Source of the DNA: Gigantopelta aegis
Taxonomy: Eukaryota; Mollusca; Gastropoda; Neomphalida; Peltospiridae
Length of the DNA stretch: 64,000 nucleotides
Assembly: GCF_016097555.1 (NCBI RefSeq)
Contig: NC_054701.1
Location: forward strand, 36,895,492 to 36,959,491
Direction of reading: 5' to 3'
The stretch's first letter is position 1; each line of letters starts with the position of its first letter. Shown in pieces: positions 52,681 to 64,000 of this stretch. Position numbers and translations under genes: made by a program. Below the pieces are notes generated by a model. The model searched no databases. It worked only from the letters and a program-made list of their open reading frames with translations, and had not been told where the DNA came from.

Positions 52681-53623
52681 TCCACACCGATACGACCTTG
52701 AGGTGTATATTGTCCCAAATGTCCCAAATGTCCCAAATTGCGTTATGCTTTCAACTCCGGTCAGTTTGTTTTCTCATGCACAGTTCGTGCAATCATCGAG
52801 ATCCGATTTGTTGTCATTTGCATCTAGTTCCATCCAGCGAAAATAAATTATAATTTAGTTAATCTACAAACCTGTAACACACTTAGATCACGTTTTTATC
52901 AAATGGAGTGAAAAAGCAGGTTTTATATCGATAAATACCATGGGAATCCCCGTGTCCCAATTGCTTGAAATAATTTTGAAAGTTAGTATTCTGATGTCAC
53001 CGGTAGAAGCACAACAATGCCTACGTCACGACAAATTTCACAGACTTGGGGTGCGTTCGTTTCACCTCTCCTGGACATGTTCCAACTGTTCTGTCCTGGT
53101 CGTATCCCCTCTCCAGATATCGTAAGGCTTAGCAAAATTATTGGTTTTAAGGGTTTGTAACGTTTTGTATTGAGACACTTACTTGTCTGAACTTTATTGT
53201 TACTGAAAATGTTCACGTACTGTGAAGAAAAATCTCACAAATGAACAACAACAAATCGGATCTTTATTGCACGAACCGTGCACGAGAAAACAAACCGAAC
53301 CAAAATGATAACAGTCACGTGATATACCAACGTCTGTGACATTAAAAATAGATTGGACCTCGCTTGCTTAACGGTTTTTTCTCGACAACACGTTTTGTGA
53401 AAAAATGCATTTCGTGGTTTTACAAACATCAGGATTACCAAAAAGCACTTCAGGTGAATGGAAATGTGTATTCTAAATAATAAAATGTAAGTAAAGTGCA
53501 ATTTTATTTGTGAAAAATGGGGTTTAATAGCGAAAAACAACGCCGTAATGGTTAACAAATAAACGTAACTAGGGTGTGTCCCTTTAAAACAATAAAGTAC
53601 AGACAAGTAAGTATCTATAGCCT

Positions 53624-54096
53624 TGTCCGTCCCATCCTACAAAAATGTAGGGGTTTTTTGTAAAAAAAAAAGAAAGAAGAAAATACATTAAATTAATTTT
53701 ACTATACCTTCCCACAGAGAAAACCTTTTTTCATACTATGGAATGTGCTATAAGTTATTTATTTCTGAGCAGACTGTTTTCACAGCTGCACACAAAAAAT
53801 AGTATTGTTTTGTTATTTCCAAAACACTTACTTTTTTTTTTACGTCAAACTAAACTGAAATTATTTACACAAAAAAAAACATCTTCATAGATGGATGGGA
53901 CGGACTAAACGTCGTTTTTGTTTATTTTTTAAAATTAAAATAAGTTATTTATTTCTGAGCAGACTGTTTTCACAACTGCACACAAAAAATAGTATTGTTT
54001 TGTTATTTCCAAAACATTTTTTTTTTTTTTTTTACGTCAAACTAAACTGAAGTTATTCACAAAAAAACCCATCTTCATAGAGGGATGGGACAGACT
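53624..54096. mobile_element. Small MITE with inverted TTAGTCCGTCCCATCC-like ends
   Basis: TGTCCGTCCCATCC at the left; GGATGGGACGGACT at 53893-53906 and GGATGGGACAGACT at 54083-54096 at the right, because the right half was duplicated. Non-coding. Confidence 0.6.
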
Positions 54097-54126
54097 AAAA
54101 GTCGTTTTTGTTTATTTCTTAAAATT
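53751..54126. repeat. Tandem duplication, 190 bp, two copies
   Basis: TAAGTTATTTATTTCTGAGC starts both copies (53751, 53941), and they differ by few substitutions and A/T-run lengths. It carries the right end of the MITE. Confidence 0.9.
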
Positions 54127-54229
54127 ACCGATATCGGGTCCACTTGACTCGTAGAGTTCAAGAGTTATTTATCGTCTTTTCTACTACATCACAAGTATTG
54201 GAATATACAGTGTAGCAAAATAATTCGCA

Positions 54230-54467
54230 CGAAAAGCTAAAGAACAAAACAAGAATAAAAGTTGTAAATTAGTGGTAAGCTGTCTCCACGACCATTTTCA
54301 TCGTCATCTATCAGGCCAGGTTCAAACTGATAAGGCATTATTTGTTGTGTTGCACAAATATTAGTCCAGTCGTCATTACTACACTATTCATCATCTAAAG
54401 AAGAATCGCATGATCAGTGAGCTTGGCAGTCGCTGTCGGTCCCACTTTCGCTTGCACTGGAAGTCAT
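54230..54467 (-). pseudogene. Protein remnant resembling N-termini of mollusc P2X7-tail-like proteins
   Basis: Minus strand: MTSSASESGTDSDCQAH from 54467, then, after a stop, DDWTNICATQQIMPYQFEP and an acidic stretch. Ser/Asp-rich starts followed by a PYQFEP-type motif are familiar to me from the expanded mollusc proteins annotated as P2X purinoceptor 7-like; no Cys/His zinc module of that family is visible here. The assignment is weak. Confidence 0.25.
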
Positions 54468-54837
54468 CTCGTGGTAGGTTTCAGTGAAGCGCATTCCCTT
54501 CGTGACGTCACGGCCATTTACAGGCAAATGTTTTTACCGAGAATTTTACTCGGTCGTTTCCGGCAGTGTTCTACGGGAGTGATGTTTTAATACTTTTATG
54601 GGGCATTTTCGTAATTATTGATTTACATATCGGTTTAAAATATTATTGCAATGAATTAAGAAAGCATTTAATTATGGAATTTGAAATTTTAGTGTATGGT
54701 CTGGCACAGCACTTTAACCCTAACCATAAACTTAACCCATTTTCTTTCTGGGAGAGGCCCCCATACCCCCCTGTTTACTGGTTGCATTCAATTCCATAGC
54801 TCCATATCCAAAAACACTGACAATGTGCACTTTCAGA

Positions 54838-55225
54838 AAGAAAGAAAGAAATGTTTTTATTTAACGACGCACTCAACACATTTTATTTACGGTTATATGG
54901 CGTCAGACATATGGGTAAGTACCACAACATTTTTGAGAGGAAACCAGCTGTCGCCATTACATGGGCTACTCTTCCGATTAGCAGCAAGGGATCTTTTATT
55001 TGTGCTTCCCACAGGCAGGATAGCACAAACCATGGCCTTTGTTGAACCAGTTATGGATCACTGGTCGGTGCAAGTGGTTTACACCTACCCATTGAGCCTT
55101 GCGGAGCACTCATTCAGGGTTTGGAGTCAGTATTTGGATTAAAAATCCCATGCCTCGACTGGGATCCGAACCCAGTACCTACCAGCCTGTAGACCGATGA
55201 CCAACCACGATGCCACCGAGGCCGG
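54838..55225 (-). mobile_element. SINE, head H1 + tail T1
   Basis: Full-length minus copy with the perfect 14-bp duplication TGTGCACTTTCAGA (54824-54837, 55226-55239). Box B-like GGGTTCGGATCCC is intact. It is young. Confidence 0.9.
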
Positions 55226-55296
55226 TGTGCACTTTCAGATACCCGATATAGAGGTTTCCCTGAGTACTGTATCTTCTAGCCCATAACCAAGCATAT

Positions 55297-55559
55297 TATT
55301 CATTCATTTCAACTTTATTTTCATGCTTATATCCAATTAAGGTTCGAGCACGCTGTCCTTGGCACACACCTGAGCTATCTGGGCTGTCTGTCCAGGACAG
55401 TGGGTTAGTGGGTAGTGAGAGAAGAGGGTGTGGTGGCCATACACTTACCCATTGAGCCCTTAAGAAGTCGCTCTGGGTTGGAGCCGGTACCAGGCTGTGA
55501 ACCCTGTACCTACCAGCATGTAGTCTGATGGCTTAACCACCGCACCACCGAGGCTGGTT
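55297..55559 (-). mobile_element. SINE, head H1 + tail T3
   Basis: Same structure as 34690-34959; 8-bp duplication AAGCATAT (55289-55296, 55560-55567). Confidence 0.9.
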
Positions 55560-55567
55560 AAGCATAT

Positions 55568-55978
55568 CAAAAGATGTCTTCAATTTCACATCTGTTGAAA
55601 CAAACATTGCCATGCGTTATTTGCACTACTACTGTTTTGACCTCTTGACATTAAGCTACATGTATAAGGGAGCTAGACAATACACTGTTTCATTTTATCA
55701 GTGCCATAAAAGATTTGTACATCAATGCCTGTATTCCACACAAATTCTATGGACTTGCATTGAATTCAATTGAAGTACACCTACATACTCATATAAATTA
55801 TCTAGAGGGTTTTATAATCTTTTGGCAATTATACATCACAAAGACTATAATTAATGTGTTTTATAAATTGGAACGTGTTCTTACAAGTAGTCTTAGGGAT
55901 TGAAATAGGAAGTAAAGCAGGACCTGTTATTTTTTTTTAAATGTTTCGCTAAACAGTCTTTGCCAATAAAATATATGG
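55568..55978. other. Non-coding stretch
   Basis: Nothing recognised; a short open frame at 55715-55903 has no domain or splice support. Confidence 0.45.
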
Positions 55979-56326
55979 CAGGACTTCTAGAATTTTTATA
56001 AAATCACTAGCCATGGGATCAGTGATTTAAAACATTTACTAGCTACGGTTGAAAATTCACTAGCCCTACTTTAAGTTAATACAATTGTACTAAATAATAG
56101 TAATAATCAGGCATCTCACCTAAAGAAGGAGATAAGAGTTTAAAAACATTTACATTGGGAGGTTGAGATGGGGGCAGGATATTCATATTTACAAAATAGA
56201 CTAAACTGCAACATTTGATCATTTTATTTTCACTAGCCATCGGGCATGTCAATAGTAGGTATTAACTAGCCCAACATTAAATATCACTAGCCATGGAAGT
56301 GGGACAACCATAATCTAGAAGCCCTG
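55979..56326. mobile_element. hAT-like MITE, 348 bp
   Basis: Ends CAGGACTTCTAGAATTT and, inverted, CAGGGCTTCTAGATTATGG. The interior repeats CACTAGCCATGG-like words in both orientations. ATATGG occurs on both flanks and may be part of an 8-bp duplication. Confidence 0.65.
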
Positions 56327-57733
56327 ATATGGCTTGCTGCAGCCCTCGAAATAAACTGTATGGGGCCATTCTAAGAATACATTATTCTGTTATGCTCGAG
56401 GGTGTGTGTGGGTGTAGGTCTAAACGTTACATGGGGTGGGTGGGTGTATTTAACAGCCTTACGTAACACTTTTTAAATTTTATATTACTAAAATGTTTTA
56501 TTTTATTTTGTGTTTTTCATAAACGCTCGGTCAAAGTGACAATGTTTAAGATAGGTAATTATAGTAAGCCTTATGTAAGTCCTACATATAATATATAAGG
56601 ATTATAAATATTGTTGAAATGCTGCGTCTCTGCATTACATAATATTTTTTGGGGTGTATGGTCTAGCGTTACGGATCATTATGGGGGGGTGTGTGTGTGT
56701 GTGTGTCTAATTTTGACACAAATAGCGTTACGTAATATTTGAACAGCCCCTAATCAGCATAACCAATTAGTAGGTTACATGGCATTTCTCAGTTATAACC
56801 GATTTGGTTACTCTCTACTTACAATATTTTAACTACAACCGGAGGGTAAAATGGCTTGCCAATAAGAATGGATGTTGTGCATTTGTCGTAACAGTCTGTA
56901 ATATACATATACCTTTTGCTGGCATATTATAACACGTTTGAGTCGGTTAAATTGTAAATGATTAATTTTAGTTTCCCGTTAATATTTCATGGTTGTGTGG
57001 ATGTACACACATGTATGTGTGTGAAATTTGTCGGTGCAGTCTATAGCACTGAATGTATGAATGCTTTTTGGTGTTATAATGATTGAAATGTTTAAAAATA
57101 TCTCGGTTCATATTGATACGTGTTAAATCCCACTAAAACGTAAAATGGGACGTAAAACCTCAGAATTATAACTAATAAATTCACAAGATTCAGCACAAAT
57201 ATTAGCAATTAATATTCGTTGCTTACATGAAAATAGCAGTCAGCTTATTTGTGTTTATAAAATATAATAATATAATGCACATAAATTATGCTGACAGAAA
57301 CCTGCAAGCACATTATATATTTTAGCTCATGTTAAAATGTGATGATTTATTGGAATTGTATTTACACTGATACATAAGCGAATTATTGAAAGCTTAAATT
57401 GATATTCTAATTTAAAAATAAGAGGCTTAATTTGATAGACAGCTGAGAAGATTTAGTTAAATTGGTACTGGAGGTTTAATTTCCATTGCCCACACAGTGT
57501 GAGTGAATTTACAAACACCTGAGGTTCACACGGGTTAGTCTATCCCCAAGTGATTTTCAGTTTTGTCTTGGCAAGTCTCCAGAATATTGTAACCTGGATG
57601 ATATATAAAAATCACTCTTTCTTTTCCTTGTAAGATTTTGTAATTTTGATTCTTGATCTTAATTAGCATCCTCCATTGTGATTTGAAGTGGGATTTTGTA
57701 ATTTACTGATTTACATACATGTTCCAAGAACCA
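56327..57733. other. AT-rich stretch with GT runs
   Basis: GTGTGTGTGTG occurs at about 56690-56706, and GTGTGGGTGTAGG with TAACGTTACGT-like repeats at 56400-56740. No gene is seen. Confidence 0.5.
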
Positions 57734-57841
57734 GGGCCCAGTTCCATGAAGCGATCTTAGCACTAAGATCACCTTAGTGCATAAGGTAGCTATGCACTTA
57801 AGTTGATCTTAGGGCTAAGATCGCTTTGTTGAACGGGGCCC
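57734..57841. mobile_element. Palindromic MITE, 108 bp
   Basis: GGGCCCAGTTCCATGAAGCG...CTTAGCACTAAGATCACCTT folds on TGATCTTAGGGCTAAGATCG...GAACGGGGCCC. Nearly the whole element is one hairpin. Confidence 0.85.
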
Positions 57842-58261
57842 AGGTACCTTAAGAATGAAGTACAGGAAGTTTGTTTAATGGCATATCAGCACATTTTAAA
57901 CTATGGCTATTTGGTGTTTTAATAAACATTTATTTTGACATTTGGTCTCTAGAGGGGATGGGGGGATTTTGCTGCCATCACTCAGACTACTCATATCGAT
58001 AAGTGGCAAAGGCTCTTCTTTTTTATGTGCACATTTTCATAGATAGGACAGTATATACTATTGCCTTTGATGTACATGTACTTGTGAACAATCTGTACCA
58101 AGAGTGTTAATGTCATTGGATGGTTTGTTTTTGACATGTACGTGTATCTGTAGGTCTTCATCATAGAGCAGAAAATCGTGCATTTTGATCTCCAAGTCAC
58201 ATTATATGTCTGACATTATTTAAAAAATAAATGTGTGAGGAATGTATACATGTCTATACTA

Positions 58262-58345
58262 CTAGCTCCTAACAAGTAGCTGACGCCATATAACTGTAAA
58301 TAAAATGTGTTGAGTGCATCATTAAATAAAACATTTCCTTCCTAA
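58262..58345 (+). mobile_element. SINE tail fragment (T1)
   Basis: GCTGACGCCATATAACTGTA then GTGCATCATTAAATAAAACA. No body or head. Confidence 0.8.
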
Positions 58346-58850
58346 CAAGTAGTTTAAATGGAGCAGGGTTTAAGCTGTCGTTTACCAAATTGCCAAATGA
58401 AAATTAAAGTTGAATTTGGCGAATATATTTTATTATTAATTTGCCAACATAGTAATTAGAAAATTGCATACCCATTGTACATCTACCATCATTTTAGCTG
58501 TTTGGCTAATTGAATCCTGAATTTGGTTGCAGATTTTATGACCAAAATGCTAATTAAATTTGGGATCCAGCTTAAACACTTTTGGACATCATTTTAGTAC
58601 ATTTATAATACATATATGTTGGGAACATTTTGTCATGCCTTACAGTCTTCACAGGGAAATACTAGTGATCACTCCCACTCTCCTCCTCGGGTCAAGGTCA
58701 TTTAAAAAGTTTTGATTATTTAAGTTTTTCTGATTGCATTTAATTGTGAATTATGAATTATTTAATGGATGTCCTTCATATAAATGTGGTATGGATATTG
58801 ACCAAGTCATATTACACCCCAGTCCCATGAATGTGACTCCATGTAAGGCC

Positions 58851-59175
58851 GGAGCGAGGCGTAGCCCAGTGGTACAGCGCTCGCTTGAGGTGCGGTCGGT
58901 TTGGGGTCAATTCCCATCAGTGGGCCCATTGCGCTATTTCTCGCTCCAGCCAGTGCACCACGACTGGTACATCAACGGCCGTGGTATGTGCTATCCTGTC
59001 TATGGGATGGTGCATATAAAAGATCCCTTGCTGCTAATTGAAAAGAGTAGCCCATGAAGTGGCGACAGCAGGTTTCCTCTCTCAATATCTGTGTGGTCCT
59101 TAACCATATGTCTGACACCATATATCCGTAAATAAAATGTGTTGAGTGCGTCGTTAAATAAAACATTTCCTTCCG
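58851..59175 (+). mobile_element. SINE, head H2 + tail T1
   Basis: Full-length plus copy: GAGGCGTAGCCCAGTGGTAC head (tRNA-like A box), box B-like GGGGTCAATTCCC, GGGCCCATTGCGC, common body and T1 tail. Duplication TGTAAGGCC (58842-58850, 59176-59184). Confidence 0.9.
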
Positions 59176-59184
59176 TGTAAGGCC

Positions 59185-60974
59185 ATAGTCATTTAAAAAG
59201 ATTAATGCACCGTTTGGTTACATTCTCTAATTGTCTTTAACTGTTGAATGTTTCAATGGATGGTTTCAATATATTTGGTATTGGCATGCAATATAACCTA
59301 AGGTACGGGTTATCAGTATTTGGCTAAAACTTTGTTCAAATTTAAGAAATAGCCTTTAGATGTTGGGTCCTTTAATGGTTGGATTTCATATGTCTGTTCA
59401 TCAGATGAACATCAGCAGCACACCTTGAACCCTTGGTACCATAAACGGTCAATGTTCCAAATTCAGTTAAGAGTCTAATTGCTGTTTAACTTTTGGCTCT
59501 TTTCAAGAATGGCATTCACATTTGGTATACATGTGTGTTTTGTAGAAAGTCCAGAATGAAAGACTAAATTAAAGCTATACACCATTTAAATTGTGATCAA
59601 GTGAGTGTTATTGAAATACACAATAATATATGAGTAATAATGTCTACAGTGAGAACAGTGGTATGGCTGAATAACAAATTATTAATGTCTGTAAATGGAT
59701 TTGAGATTAATAATGGAAATGTGTTGTAACCTATAGGTTACCAGATCTTTGTTCTGTTGTAACCTGACCTAGCTATCAGTTCCTGCATATGACATGCAAA
59801 CCATTACGGCTTTGTCATTTTAGTTTATTTAATAGTTTTTTTCATTTTGAGTTTCAAACCGTAAATATTTTGGTTTTGGGGGATTCATGTCATTTATTGG
59901 CAGTATTTTTCTCCACAGTAAAATAGGGTTATTGGAATCTGTATTGGCCAATAAATTGTTTGAAACAAAAAAAAAATCATTGTCGGCACACATTAGTGGA
60001 TGTTATTATTTGAAAGCATGTTAAAATGGTCACATGAGTTATAGTTTCACAATTCTTTGTGTACTTTATAATCACCAGTTATGCAGTCACATAAAAGTAG
60101 TAATTACAGACCAGTTTTAACACATTATTCTTGCATGTATAAATATAAATTGGGTATTGAGAGCTAAGCTGGGGTTTAATTGTATTCACAATCAGATTAT
60201 GTACATGTCTGACTACCTACCGGTTTATTGCTGAATGATTACGGTAATTTTAAAATGCTTTCTCTGTACATACATGAACAGTTTACCCCAAAACTAATAT
60301 TTATACAAACTTGTAAGTTTTGAATGATGACTGGCTGAATACATACAAGTAGCATGTTAATTTTCAAGCTTCAATAGGCCTGTACGTGTATGTTTTTTTG
60401 GGAAAGTTTGTATATACATACATGAACATGATGATGATAAAATCCCTTGCTGATTTTTTTTAAGGTACATTTCTTCTTAGCCATTTCTAGTCAAGTTTAA
60501 ATGTGCTGATGTGTCTTTAGGTATGCCAAACACATTGTGGATTTAAGGTTGTTCAGAATGAATTACATTTGTGAGAGAGGAATTTTTTGGTGTTTTATTG
60601 CTTACCGTGTACATATATAAGCATCCATACTGCATGAAAAAAAGAAAATTGTACTAGCTCTATCCCCACCCTACCCTCTGTTGGTTATTAAGATTCGCTT
60701 GCCATTAAAACTTTACAAACAATAAAACCGATTTGGCCCACATATAGGTAAATGTCTAGCTAAACAATTTGGGTCTGTTAAATTGAATGCTAATTTCATA
60801 CTCTGCATGCATACATCATTATAGCCTCTTCTTTTTAAAACTGAGTTCAAGAAAGCAATAAAAATAAAGCCTACTGCACATAAGAGTAATTGTCTAAGTA
60901 GCTTGAGACTTTTCGCTCAACTTATGACTTGTGTGTGGACAATTTTGCTGAATTTTTCAACTCTGTATATATAC
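59185..60974. other. AT-rich non-coding stretch
   Basis: No exon with splice support and no repeat family recognised. Confidence 0.5.
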
Positions 60975-61180
60975 AAATGGGCGGGATCTCCATCAGTGGG
61001 CCCATTGAGCTATTTCTTGCTCCAGCCAATTCACCACGACTGGTATATTAAAGGCTGTGGTATATACTATCCTATCCGTGGGATGGTGCATATGAGAGAT
61101 CCCTTGCTATTAATGAAAAAATGTAGTGGGTTTCCTCTTTTAAGAATAAAATAATGTGTTCTAGTGGTGACGTAAAACAA
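60975..61180 (+). mobile_element. SINE, partial H2 + tail T2
   Basis: GGGCGGGATCTCCATCAGTG, GGGCCCATTGAGC, GGATGGTGCATATGAGAGAT and tail GTTCTAGTGGTGACGTAAAA. The A-box part of the head is missing. Confidence 0.8.
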
Positions 61181-61584
61181 AATTGAATGGTCAAAATGAA
61201 CTATCAGCCGATCTGAATTCACTTATTGACCAATGGTAACATAATCTAGAATGTGATTTTACAAATTGCATCAGTGACATCATTATGACAGTTGTAAGCA
61301 AATTAGCTGAGAACTTAACTCATCGTATGCATTGAAGTTGTTATGAGCCAACAGCTGAATTCTAAAAGTCTCTAGTGATGTTTTGCACAGCTGATAGGAA
61401 TTGCATTTGCTAAGATTAGATGAACAAGAAAAGGTATGTGACTATGTTGGCAGTAGGAAACAGCTGCCGGTTGGAACTGATGGGACTGAATATAAATTAT
61501 TTAGTGATACAAGCAGCAAAGTACTTTGTAATTCACTAAACCAAACAGACATAACAAAACTACATGTGCTTATGGAGCCTTCAA

Positions 61585-61710
61585 CTGTTACATGCTCATT
61601 TTCCATACTCTTCTGTATTAATTTGTGAACATGTCTCTATCTGCTGTAGCTGTTACATGCTCATTTTCCATACTCATTTGTATTCATTGGTGAACATGTC
61701 TCCATCTACT
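61585..61710. repeat. Tandem duplication, about 64 bp
   Basis: CTGTTACATGCTCATTTTCC and GTGAACATGTCTC.ATCT recur at about 61585-61645 and 61649-61710. Confidence 0.8.
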
Positions 61711-61849
61711 GTAGATGCTTTTGTATGTGTATGCATACATGTGTGACCGTATTATCTCTGAATGGTCACCACATTTGTGAACAAATCATAATCATTGAAC
61801 AAGGTTAGTGTTGCTTGCTGTTACTGAAGAGTCCTGGTTCTTCATTTTT

Positions 61850-61993
61850 GTAAAACCTGTTTTGTTAAGTCTAGACTGAAGTCTCTAAATAAGGTATTGA
61901 GACTTTGAACGTCATGGCAACGCATACATATTACATGCATGTGAGGTCTTTGAAGATTTGAATCTGGACTGAGGTTTTATAAGAATGGGCCCA
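61850..61993. mobile_element. Foldback MITE related to 37422-37581
   Basis: AAAACCTGTTTTGTTAAGTC...TAGACTGAAG is loosely inverse to CTGGACTGAGGTTTTATAAG and ends in GGGCCCAG. Old copy. Confidence 0.5.
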
Positions 61994-62204
61994 GTAGTCT
62001 GTTTTGAATAGGTGATATTGCAGATATGACTTGTGTTGCTCACTGTTGCTGAACCGAGTCCCATTGTCTCTTTTGAATACACAATCTTGTAGACTATTCA
62101 TACTACAAGGGTTGTTTTGGGACTTTTTGTTGTATGGTTGAGGGTACAAATTGTGGGCAAGATTTAAGAAGTCTGTCACCAAATACAAATTTAAGTTAAA
62201 TTTC

Positions 62205-62480
62205 AGGGCTAATTAACATTGGTACAAATTTTGTTTTAGAAATATGTGATGTATTTCCTTGAAAATTATTCAAAAATAGCTAATTTAAAGACAGTTTTAT
62301 TAGTCAGATTAAATTTTGTTAGCCACTTTGTATAAAAAAAAAGGACAGAGTGAGCCCTGATATTTGGCAAAAATATTTTAAATTGATAAAGCGGATTTGG
62401 AATACATGTAGTGTAATTAGCCATGTATTTTTAGTTTTGATTGTCTAAAATATGCCAATTTGGCTTATTTAATTTATTTA
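62205..62480. repeat. Dispersed repeat related to 3095-3250
   Basis: GATGTATTTCCTTGAAAATT, TAGCTAATTTAAAGACAG and GTTAGCCACTTTGTAT are shared with the copy near 3.1 kb; looser kin lie at 26000-26050 and 58380-58560. Confidence 0.55.
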
Positions 62481-62800
62481 AGCATATTTTTTGGATGTAC
62501 TAATGATATTTTTAGTTAGTATGTAATCTGTGAGTTCTACATTAAGCATCAGTATGGAATAATTTATTTAGTGTATATATCTACATGCTTCCAAGATGGA
62601 ATTGGGCTAAATGTCATTTCTAAAGTAATGACGTGCAGAAAACCTGTTAAATTACTGCTGTTGAATCATGAGTTGCAAGATCATTGTTAGAACCAGCTTG
62701 AACACAAGGTGATGCAAGTCAGAATGTGTGCAAAGTTACACATGGTTTTAAAATAGCAAGATAAATGCTTTTATTCTATTGATTTTTGAATGAACAATTA

Positions 62801-63454
<654 letters not shown>

Positions 63455-63735
63455 CAATACATGTCCCCTACCAAGCCGAAATTTGTTTGGTATCTCCTAT
63501 GTTCATGGGCCATAACTGTCAAAAATGGGTAAATCACAATGAAAGTCAAAGTTTATCTGTAACGGTACTTGATAATCCTATACACAAAATGTCACCTCAG
63601 TATATCAAGGCCTTGTGGGGGAAAAAATTATCGGAAAACTAATGTGGGATAGACAGACAGGACCGAGCTGAAACCTACTAAGACCATCGCAACATGCGGT
63701 CTTCACCATGAGCAAAATCAAGGTGAGCTGAAGAC
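63455..63735 (+). repeat. Dispersed repeat shared with 4390-4547
   Basis: GCAATACATGTCCCCTACCA, GGGCCATAACTGTCAAA, CTATACACAAAATG, then AACTAATGTGGGATAGACAG and GAGCAAAATCAAGGTGAGCT. This copy is longer on the right than the one near 4.4 kb. A piece of its end (GAACAAAATCAAGGCAAGCT) also stands near 28050. Confidence 0.6.
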
Positions 63736-64000
63736 AACTCGCCTGAAATGGTTTTAGCAGACATGATTGTTTTCCATTAGAAAACGGATTTCCGCTTTTT
63801 AATTATACTGTTACTGATTTTTATTTTCCACTTGTTATAATTTTTAACGAGTGGTCATTCTGAAGACTGCCTTAATTTATGGGGCCAGAGAAAACGAAAT
63901 TCGATGGGATATACCGAAAATAGCCGAATAGTACAATCTGAACTTCTTGACTGTACATTGTGATTGGCCAACGGTTTTCAGTAGACCAATGATTCGCTGC

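Larger units (their letters stand above)
52120..54717. mobile_element. TTAA-flanked element with two converging coding remnants
   Basis: TTAA then AGTGCTGTTCCAGA at 52120-52137; the inverse, TCTGGCACAGCACT then TTAA, at 54700-54717. About 190-210 bp inside each end is the same inverted block CCGTGACGTCACGAAGGGAA (52304-52323 and 54495-54512), containing the palindrome TGACGTCA. Just inside these blocks begin a THAP-like frame (plus) and another protein remnant (minus), pointing at each other. A smaller MITE sits in the middle. The interior is decayed; no DDE core was found. TTAA flanks with a THAP protein do not fit the P-element rule (8-bp duplications), so the class is open. Confidence 0.6.

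Noticed and set aside
52238-52736. Minus-strand open frames of 149 and 84 codons
   Set aside because: They are antisense to the THAP-like frame and have no domain of their own.

Overview
The window looks like AT-rich, intron-dominated, repeat-rich animal DNA, most likely from a gastropod mollusc. This rests on many copies of tRNA-headed SINEs whose 3' tails (ending near GTCGTTAAATAAAACATTTC) I remember as abundant in gastropod genomes, on foldback MITEs, and on short exons with GT/AG borders. No database was searched, so the organism is an inference. No rRNA, free-standing tRNA, CRISPR or operon-like structure is visible.

Host genes are sparse. (1) A plus-strand gene runs from about 18.07 kb to 33.8 kb or, with another last exon, 36.9 kb. 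It encodes a small single-pass membrane protein with a very cysteine-rich tail; all coding exons join in phase 0, and two alternative 3' ends are supported (a short one at 33766 and a 196-residue one at 36334). (2) Two phase-matched minus-strand exons at 17192-17361 and 17529-17720 form the 3' end of an unidentified gene. (3) A first coding exon at 48376-48484 lies behind a compact promoter-like stretch with CArG, CRE-like and E-box matches; its other exons are not visible and may lie beyond the window.

Mobile DNA dominates. 1.7-4.9 kb: exon-like blocks of a Ginger/GIN-type integrase with a C-terminal PHD-like finger, incomplete. 5-6.4 kb, 18.5-20.8 kb and 30.1 kb: copies of one TTAA-flanked family, including one copy inserted into another. 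16.3-17.1 kb: a Mutator-like MITE that splits a SINE with a 9-bp target duplication. 23.0-25.4 kb and 56 kb: hAT-like elements. 35.1-35.5 kb: another TTAA MITE, sitting in the centre of a palindrome. 45.4-47.0 kb: a nearly whole Tc1-like DD34E element with one internal stop. 52.1-54.7 kb: a TTAA-flanked element with a THAP-like coding piece at one end, a second coding remnant facing it at the other, and a copy of the palindrome TGACGTCA near each end. SINEs are modular: two tRNA-like heads pair with three different tails.

Tandem repeats include a 2-kb intronic minisatellite (31.06-33.13 kb) made of 48-, 86- and 48-bp period blocks, a 30-bp minisatellite at 40 kb, a 205-bp duplication at 6.4-6.9 kb and long CT, CA and TA runs. 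The remaining sequence is mostly AT-rich intron or intergenic DNA in which I see no coding signal.
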